Assembly (NCBI RefSeq): GCF_030052815.1
Contig: NC_079496.1
Location: forward strand, 79,473,652 to 79,537,651
Direction of reading: 5' to 3'
From: Hevea brasiliensis
Taxonomy: Eukaryota > Streptophyta > Magnoliopsida > Malpighiales > Euphorbiaceae
Length of the DNA stretch: 64,000 nt
Below, piece after piece: positions 56,784-64,000 of this stretch. Position 1 is the stretch's first letter. Every line of letters starts with the position of its first letter. A program made the translations under genes and the position numbers. The notes under the pieces were generated by a model, which made no database searches, was not told the origin of the DNA, and saw only the letters and a list, made by a program, of their open reading frames with translations.

Positions 56784-59002
56784 GAGGAGCCCTAGACCAG
56801 GGGGAAAAATTGTAAAATAATTTTTGGTATTCCAGAGAAGGGTAATTGAGGTTCCCATGGCATTAGAATGCCAAGAAAATACCTAGAAAAATTTTTCAAT
56901 CAGTACAGACGATTTTGACCCGTTAAGCCAAACGGAGGGCATTTTGGTCATTTCGCCTTCCGAGGTGATTTTTGGCCGACTTGCCCAGTTGAGTAAATAA
57001 TTAATATGACATAAAATATGAAGAAATATTGCTAGAAATTAAATTGAACTTGAGTAGTGGAGGAAAGAAAAGAAATTGAGGAAAAAAGGCTATTTATGAC
57101 ATCATGGGATGTCATTTATAATTTTCAACCAATCACCATAAATCTACCATTTGACTAAACAAATAAAAGACATAAATAAAGACTAAAGAAGACCAAAATT
57201 CCAGCAGCCACCACTCCCACAAAAGCTACCCGTAACTCTAAAAACTCCATAGCCAAACCTCCATTTTCTTCATTTTCAAGCTCTCAAACCTCTCAAACCT
57301 CACCCCAAAACCCTAAGTCATCTTCACTAAAATTAATCTACACACCTTAAACAATCTTTTGGCAGCTAAGAAGAAGAAAGAAAGTGAAGCTTTCTCAAGC
57401 TTGGATTGGCATACAACAAGGTTAGTGCATATATGTAGTTAAAATTCCTTAATCCCATGATTTAGGCTTGAAATGGATGAGAAATTGTAATTTAAATGAG
57501 CAAAAACTCATGTGTATGAAACATGAGTTTCGGCTGCACTAGCTATGGGATAGGAGGGAATGTTTTGATGAGCTTGAAGTGAGCTAGAATCATGTTAGAA
57601 GTTTATAAACACAAGCATAATGAATTAAAAGCTAACTAAAGTAAATTGTATAAAACATGGAATTGAATTAGGGTTTAGGAAAGGTGAAAATTGATTTGGC
57701 TTATGAAATTGTTAGAGGACATATTAATGGTCAATTAGTGACCATTTTAGATGTGTTGACCATAAATGGGACAGAAAAATGAGATTGCAAAGTGAGGATT
57801 GCAGGCTGCCTAGGACAGCAGCATAGGGACTGAAAATTCAATCCCTTTGCACTGCCATAACTTGGGCAGTGGTAGTCCAATTGGTATTTGGCCAATTGGA
57901 CATGAAACTAGGCTTATAATGGCACATTTTTTCTGAAGAAACCATGCCCAAAAGACCAAAGCAAAAGGGTCAAAACTCAGCCACAATCCGGATGCCCTGC
58001 ACTGAATGTTGCAGAATTTTTCAAATGAACAGTAACTGTTCATTTGGCCATAACTCACTGTAGATTTGGTCAATTGGTCTTAAATTTTTACAGCAACAAG
58101 TTAAGACATAGACAAACAACTTTCATGAAGGAACCTACCCCAAATTATGGCCAGAACCCATTCAACCAAGTGACTCAAGTCACTGTTCATGCACTGTATA
58201 TATGGTAAATTTCTGCAGACTGCATATCCGGACAGCCTGGGTTTTTGAGCCATATCTGGAGCTACAAAACTCCAAATGGAGTGATTCAAAAAAATAAATT
58301 CAACTAGACAAAATAAGGAACAACTTTCATGTTTTGCATTTCCTCAAATTCCAACAGTAACAGTGTCCAATGGAACAGTGAAATTGACTCACCAAAATTG
58401 AAAAATCTGTTTGTGTTGAGTTACACTTTGGAATGGCAAAAACACTTAATGCCAACAAGTTTTAAACACCAAATGTGGTATGTTGGGAGTGCCAAAGTTG
58501 ATGTACACATTTTTATTCTAAAAGTCAACATTTTTGTTGACCAATGATGAATAGTAACACCAAAAAAATTGAAATTCACAAATTGACAAATTTAAGAGTT
58601 TCGAATGCCCTAGTATACCTAACAAGATTGGTTTGGATAGTTTGGCATGCCAATAGGGTTCGATTAGCGATCGCACATGGCAAAAATGCCATTGTGATTT
58701 CATGGCTTTTAGCCATTCGACTTTGTATTGAGACTTGGCCTTGTGCGAATATTATTCTGACTTGTTAGGTACATTACATTGCCGGGAGATACGTATGTGA
58801 CCGATGGTGTGACGGCTCGAGTACTAGGTACCCAGTGCGGTTACCGTTATCGATCCGTCATCTAGTATAGGTTACTTGGGGCAACCAAATGAATAAAAGT
58901 GAACAACGTAAATGAAACAATGAATATATCAATACCAAACAAAGAAAGCATACACATTCTATACACATTTATTTTCTTGCTATTTTCTTTTATTATATTA
59001 TT

Positions 59003-59049
59003 GCACCACTAAGCATTATTGCTTAGCGCGTTGCTTTTGCCACGCGTAG
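59003..59049 (+). other. Conserved double stem-loop (G 5' LTR)
   Basis: CTAAGCA-ttat-TGCTTAG (59009-59026), then CGCGT-tgcttttgcc-ACGCG (59027-59046). Best-preserved family II copy. Confidence 0.75.
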
Positions 59050-59684
59050 GTACTGGAGAACCCGATCGCGAGTCCGATGAACCACGGTGGGTGAGTCCAT
59101 CCGCGATTCTGCTCGATGTCCGTGTCACCTCGTCACCTGCAGTTAATTGTTAGGACAATAGATGTAATTTTGTCATTTTGTTATTAAATTTTATTTTATC
59201 ATATGTATTTGGGATTTATGTAATGTATTTTGAGGTTCATGTAAATAATAAAGATTTATGGTCATGTATGGTATTAATTTGAGTATTTAATGGTTGTTTA
59301 TATATGAGAACCCTGAGAAAGGGATGTTTTGAGAAATGAAAAGGTTGTTGAGACCTGAAATTGACAAATTATTGAGATATTGATATTGAGTTTGGTGTTG
59401 ATATTTGAGTATGAGATGATTGAATAAAAATATTGGAAGTGTTTTTAACGAGTTCAGAAGAGCAGTTTTCTCCATTTTTAGCCAGGTACTCATGGATTTT
59501 CTTAAAAATTTTCGGAACCTTAAATGAATGATACTTTTGATAAATGGTTTAAATAAATTGTATTTAATAAATTATATGCAAAAGCATTGTCTAAATTAAT
59601 TGAGGAATATTAGAGTGTGCCGGTATACCAGGTGGCATTACTTACTCGGGTATACTGTACACGGGTAAGGGGTGTCACATTTAG

Positions 59685-59696
59685 TGGTATCAGAGC
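59685..59696 (+). promoter_or_regulatory. Primer-binding site (initiator tRNA-Met)
   Basis: tggtatcagagc, five bases after the LTR end. Confidence 0.93.
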
Positions 59697-59806
59697 ACGG
59701 TTTAGGCGTTTCTGGGCCTAGATTGAGTCCATACCATGCATTGCATTTGTAAGAGTCGAGGTGACACTAACGCAGATCTGTCTATCTTTCTTATTTTGAA
59801 TAGGAT

Positions 59807-60830
59807 ATGGACCCTTCATCTCAGAGAGCCGTTGAGGAGGAAGTGGAGAGTCATGCTCCACCTGCAGCAGCTGAGACTGGGGGCATGAGAGAATCTGCTC
59901 CGCCAGCTCAAGCAGAGCCTGCTTAGCCTCCACAGGCCATGTTTCAACAAATGGCCGACTTCTTTAGACAAATGGCCGAGGTAATGCCAGCACCACCACC
60001 ACCACCACCAGCTCCACAGCAGAAATCACACCTGGAAAGGCTAAGGAAGTTTGGAGCTGTGGATTTCTATGGCAAGAGAGAAGATGACTCATTGCGGTAG
60101 AATTGGTTGAGCAGGCAGGCAGAGTCTTAAAACAACTCCACTGCACCCCAGAGCAGAACTTAGAAGCTGCTATATCCTTGTTACAAGATGATGCCTACGG
60201 ATGGTGGGACACTGTGTCCAGTGAAGTGCAGCCCGAAGCTGTAACTTGGGACTTCTTCCTCTCTGAGTTCAAGAAGAAATATGTGGAGTCTTGTATACGG
60301 AAGAGAGAAGAAGGGAATTCATTAACTGAGGCGAGACGGTTGTCGATGGCGAGTATGAGAAGGAGTTTGTTCGGTTAAGCCGCTATGGAAGGGAAATAGT
60401 CCCTAACGGTGAAAGGTGCAAGAGATTTGAAGAGGGTGAATGACAATATCAAGATACTGACTCAACGCCTTGGGAATCACAGAATTTAGCAAGCTAGTGG
60501 AAGCTGCAATAAGGGTTGAAAAAGTGAGAATCAATGAGCAGACCAGAAGGGAGAGACAGCAAAAGAGGGGACCAGGTCAGTCTAGTTCTGCCCCTGGATT
60601 TGGGAAGAAGTTCAAGGGTCCTCCTGCACGAGTTGGGTCAGCCACGGTCGTGGTCGATCTCGAGGCCTGAGCAACGATTCACCCCTAGGAGAGGTCAGTC
60701 CACACCATCAGTGGGCAGCTCTCCAGGGATGGGGTTCAGGGGACCAGCCCCAGCATCTTCTGCGTGTCCACACTGTCAGAAATGGCACAAGGGGGAATGT
60801 TGGAGAGTGGCGGTGCTTGCTTGAGATGTG
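59807..60830 (+). pseudogene. gag: Gag (element G)
   Basis: ATG at 59807 (MDPSSQRAVEEEVESHAPP). In-frame TAG at 59924. Gag domain pieces at 60103-60300 (LHCTPEQN, DAYGWWDTV, FFLSEFKKKYV), with the rest shifted. The first zinc knuckle is complete (CPHCQKWHKGEC, about 60760-60805). The second knuckle near 60820-60870 is frameshifted. Defects such as gaggcgagacggttg, where F reads gagatagagacagttg, lie at CAG/CTG sites. Confidence 0.85.
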
Positions 60831-61649
60831 GGTCGACAGAACATCAACTGAGGAACTGCCCACGCTAAACTACTAAAGCTTCTCAGACACAAGCAGACAG
60901 ACCTGCTCCTTCACCACCAAGGGGTAGAAGGTCTGGTAAATCCGAAGCTGTGGGACCATCTCAGAGGCCTACATCTGAGCCAGCAGAGAGGCCAGATAAC
61001 AGACCACCTGCCATAAATTATGCCCTGAGAGCTCAGGAGGAGCAAGATGCCCCGGACGTTATCAGGGGTACGTTCTCCCTCTACACTACACCTGTGCATG
61101 CATTGGTGGATCCAGGATCCCCTCATTCCTACAGTTGCATCAATCTACCCGTAGAAAGGGGATCTTGGTAGTGTAAAGTGACCAAGACATTCTGGTCACT
61201 AATCCATTGGGTCATAGTGTGGTAGTGAACAAGGTATACAAAGGTTGCCCGTTGAGGATTCAGGGGTATGAATTCTTGGCAGACCTGATTGAGTTGCCTT
61301 TCCATGAGTTTGGCGTGATTTTGGGAATGGGTGGTTGTCACGTCATCAGGCAATAGTTGATTGCAAATTGAAGAGAATTTCTCTAAAAACTTCTGAGGGT
61401 AATGAGATCACAGTTGTGGGGGAAAGGACAGATTTCTTGTCCAATGTCATCTCAGCCACTGTTGCAAGAAGAATGATGAGAAAAGTAAGTGAAGCCTACC
61501 TAGCACATGTGGTGGATACTAGGCAGGCTAAGCCAAACTTGAGTGACATACCCACAGTGAGAGACTTCCCAGAAGTATTTCCTGAAGAGTTGCCTAGTTT
61601 GCCACCAGAAAGGGAAGTCGAGTTTGCTATTGAGACAACTGCAGTCTGA
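60831..61649 (+). pseudogene. pol: Protease (element G)
   Basis: Frame at 60950-61171 carries [20 protein letters not shown] and the catalytic VDPGSPHSY (Thr of the usual STHSY is Pro). A frameshift follows, then 61335-61649 carries [14 protein letters not shown] and the linker ([19 protein letters not shown]). The GMDW segment is damaged (atgggtggttg where F has atggactggttg). Confidence 0.85.
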
Positions 61650-62243
61650 CACCCATTTCTATTGCTCCTTATAGGATGGCACCCTTTGAATTGAGGAGTT
61701 GAAAACTCAATTGCAAGGATTCTTTGGATAAGGGGTTCATACGCCGATGTGTCACCATGGGGAGCTCGGTCTGTTTGTGAAAAAGAAGGATGGGACTTTG
61801 AGGCTATGCATTGATTACCGCGATTGAATAAAGTGGTATGAAGAACAAGTATCCGTTGCCTAGAATTGATGATCTGTTTGATCGGTGAAGGAGCGGAGTA
61901 TTTTCTAAGATTGATCTCGGATCGAGGTATCATCGGTGAGGGTGAAAGATGTAGATGTGCCCAAGGCGCATTCAGGACCGGTATGGGCATTATGAGTTTC
62001 TGGTGATGCCCTTTGGCCTAACAAATGCACGATGGCGTTCATGGACCTTATGAACCGTATCTTCCATCCATACCTAGATCGGTTTGTAGTGGTTTTATTG
62101 ATGACATTCGGTGTACTCCAAGACCAGGAAGAACATGATGAGCATTTGAGGATTGTTACGCAAACCACGAGGAAAAGAAGTCGTATGCTAAGTTGTCCAA
62201 ATGTGACTTTTGGATGAATGATATTGCATAACTAGGACACATA
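61650..62243 (+). pseudogene. pol: Reverse transcriptase palm, heavily frameshifted (element G)
   Basis: Aligns base by base with F 53640-54230 but with many small deletions. [25 protein letters not shown] and part of the catalytic FIDD region are readable in different frames. Almost every defect coincides with CAG/CTG in F. Confidence 0.85.
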
Positions 62244-62948
62244 GTGTCAGCTGATGGGATTAGGGTGGATCCCAAGAAAATAGAAGCAGTGATGGAATGG
62301 AAGCCTCCCAGAAATACAACTGAGGTCAGAAGCTTCTTGGGGCTAGCTGGGTATTATAGAAGATTTGTGAAGGGATTTTCCCTAATAGCTGCTCCAATGA
62401 CCAAGTTGTTACACAAGAATGTCAGATTTGACTGGAATGACAAGTGCCAGACCAGTTTTGAGAGGTTGAAGGCTATGTTGACAGAGGCACCAGTGTTAAC
62501 ACAGCCAGTGTCAGGAAAGGACTTTGTGGTCTATAGTGATGCCTCACATAATGGGTTAGGGTGTGTATTGATGCAAGAGGGGAAAGTGATCGCCTATGCT
62601 TCCAGGCAGCTAAGGCCACATGAACAGAACTACCCTACCCATGATCTAGAGCTTGCAGCAATTATCTTCGCACTGAAGATATGGAGGCATTACTTGTATG
62701 GTGAAAAGTGCTACATTTACACAGACCACAAGAGCCTAAAATATTTGCCAACCCAGAAGGAGCTCAACCTTAGACAGAGGCGATGGATTGAGTTCCTGAA
62801 GGATTATGACTATATAATTGACTACCATCACAGGAAGGCAAATGTAGTTCTTGATGCCTTGGCGAGAAAATCCATGACGACCTTGAGATCATTGAATGCC
62901 CGTCTATCTTTAGTTTGTGATGGAGCTATCTTGGTGAGTTGCAAGTGA
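62244..62948 (+). pseudogene. pol: RT connection and RNase H (element G)
   Basis: A clean 234-codon stretch: [40 protein letters not shown] and the RNase H end, where ADALSRK has become LDALARK. Confidence 0.9.
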
Positions 62949-63643
62949 GGCCAAACACCTACTGCAGATTTTAGATGGGCAAAGCGGATGAGAAGCTAAT
63001 GGCTATTATGAGCAAAATCCCAGAGGGAAAAGCAACTGACTATGAGGTGAAAGCATATGAGTGTCTGTATTACAAAGGAAGACTGTGTGTACCAGATAAT
63101 GGGGAATTGAAAGCCAGTATTCTAAAAGAGGCACACACGGTGTATATGCTATGCACCCGGGAAGTACAAAGATGTATCATGACACGAAGCTTGATATTGG
63201 TGGCACAGTATGAAGAAGCACATAGCTGACTATGTGACAAGATTCATGAAATGTCAGCAAGTCAAGGCAGAACATCAAGTTCCATTGGGTTTGCTACAGC
63301 CTATACGCATACCTGAATGGAAATGGGATCGTGTCACCATGGATTTTGTAAGTGGTCTACCTCTCACCGGAAGAAACATGATGCGACATGGGTGATAGTT
63401 GATAGATTGTGAAGTCGACACACTTCTGCCGATTAGGGTGACTACTCACTGGAGAAGTTAGCAGAATTGTATATCAGTGAGATAGTTAGACTGCATGGAA
63501 TTCCACTTTCCATCATATCTGACCGAGACCCAAGGTTTACATCGAGATTTTGGAAGAAGTTGCATGAATCCTTGGGTACACAACTCCGTTTCAGCACAGC
63601 TTTCCATCCTCAGACGGATGGGCAATCTGAAAGAGTAATCCAG
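62949..63643 (+). pseudogene. pol: Integrase zinc finger and core, exon 1 part (element G)
   Basis: Zinc finger damaged (first His present, CxxC altered to RFMKC). Core: Asp in TMDFVSG near 63340, frameshift near 63370-63440, then [12 protein letters not shown] and GQSERVIQ with the Glu at 63629-63631. It ends ATC CAG at the intron. Confidence 0.88.
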
Positions 63644-63718
63644 GTAAATAATTGAAACCAATGAAATTGATACAAATATTGAATTGAAATGATAACAATA
63701 ACGTGAAATACTTGTCAG
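63644..63718 (+). other. Candidate spliceosomal intron, 75 bp, in integrase (element G)
   Basis: Begins gtaaat after CAG (a CAG|GTAA donor close to the plant consensus) and ends cttgtcag before GTC CTT GAG. GT-AG, phase 0, 24% G+C, with tgataac as a branch-point candidate. A TGA follows three codons into the intron if it is not removed. Confidence 0.82.
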
Positions 63719-64000
63719 GTCCTTGAGGATATGCTGAGGAGTTGTGTCATTGAGTTTGAGGGAAGCTGGGATAGATACCTCCCACTGGCAGAATTTGCAT
63801 ACAACAATAGCTACCAAGCTAGCATTCAAATGGCCCCATATGAAGCACTGTATGGGAGAAAATGTAGAACTCCAGTGTGCTGGACTGAATTGGGCGAAGA
63901 CAAACTGGTAGGGCCAGACCTGGTGAAACAGGCTGAGGAGAAGGTGAAATCAATCAAAGCCAACTTAAAGATTGCCTCAGACAGACAGAAATCTTATGCC
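63719..64000 (+). pseudogene. pol: Integrase C-terminus, exon 2 part, cut by window edge (element G)
   Basis: [40 protein letters not shown] and EKVKSIKANLKIASDRQKSY, open to the last base. The GPY/F segment, chromodomain and 3' LTR would lie beyond the window. Confidence 0.92.

Larger units (their letters stand above)
56554..59679 (+). mobile_element. Element G 5' LTR, 3126 bp
   Basis: tgtaacaccctcccggtaac to cgggtaaggggtgtcaca. It contains the GTTGCG-gttct-CGCAAC hairpin at 56767-56783, the taggtacccag block near 58825 and the double stem-loop at 59003-59046. Confidence 0.93.
56554..64000 (+). mobile_element. Element G: family II chromovirus, runs off the window
   Basis: 5' LTR, intact primer site, and gag-pol up to integrase exon 2. 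The 3' LTR is not in the window. It is close to F but with a complete primer-binding site. Many frameshifts occur between 60060 and 63430, mostly where F has CAG or CTG. Confidence 0.92.

Noticed and set aside
1..64000. A host gene cluster or new defence or biosynthetic system
   Set aside because: All coding similarity belongs to Gag-Pol of Ty3/gypsy elements; no other conserved protein or RNA gene could be recognised on either strand.

Overview
This window is a stack of nested LTR retrotransposons from a flowering plant nuclear genome. I found no host gene, tRNA or rRNA. The evidence for a plant is: Ty3/gypsy elements with primer-binding sites complementary to initiator tRNA-Met, integrases ending in a chromodomain (chromoviruses, most like the Tekay/Del lineage, which has long LTRs), AT-rich sequence, and a short AU-rich GT-AG intron. 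The species cannot be fixed from this sequence; an AT-rich eudicot is a reasonable guess.

Layout. 1-1310 is a fragment of a minus-strand LTR. Element C (+) inserted into it at 1311; its 5' LTR is 1311-3736 and its 3' end is 20103-24430. Inside C lies a composite unit (3737-20102). Its left LTR is chimeric and is itself split by a minus-strand solo LTR (4321-9082, TSD aatca). It also holds a decayed gag, pol remnants and a different type of 3' LTR (15934-20102). Element D (-) starts at 24431, inside C's 3' LTR, and runs past the right edge. D is interrupted by complete element E (29190-41364, TSD agtta), by a plus-strand solo LTR (42480-46090, TSD tgttt) and by element F (+, from 48564). F's 3' LTR is interrupted after 62 bp by element G (+, 56554 to the window end). 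The deepest chain is outer LTR > C > D > F > G.

Two LTR families occur. Family I (A, C, D, E) ends in gggatcatgttatgcc...gtgtgaca. Family II (both solo LTRs, F, G) ends in ggcataacttgctcgg...gtgtcaca. They share their first bases and encode homologous Gag-Pol proteins: Gag with zinc knuckles, DPGS-type protease, FIDD reverse transcriptase, RNase H, HHCC/DDE integrase and a C-terminal chromodomain. Every copy is broken by stops or frameshifts.

Most notable: (1) a 75-bp GT-AG, phase-0, 75% AT insert at the same place in the integrases of F (55644-55718) and G (63644-63718), four codons after the catalytic Glu, absent from family I. Unspliced RNA would give an integrase that keeps DDE but lacks the C-terminal domain and chromodomain. 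(2) A double stem-loop kept in LTRs of both families, with paired base changes. (3) A chimeric LTR without a TSD, pointing to ectopic recombination. (4) TAG stops in D and F falling at CAG/TGG codons, as expected from CHG-methylation decay. (5) Separate indel patches in E and G at CAG/CTG sites, which look like consensus errors in the assembly.
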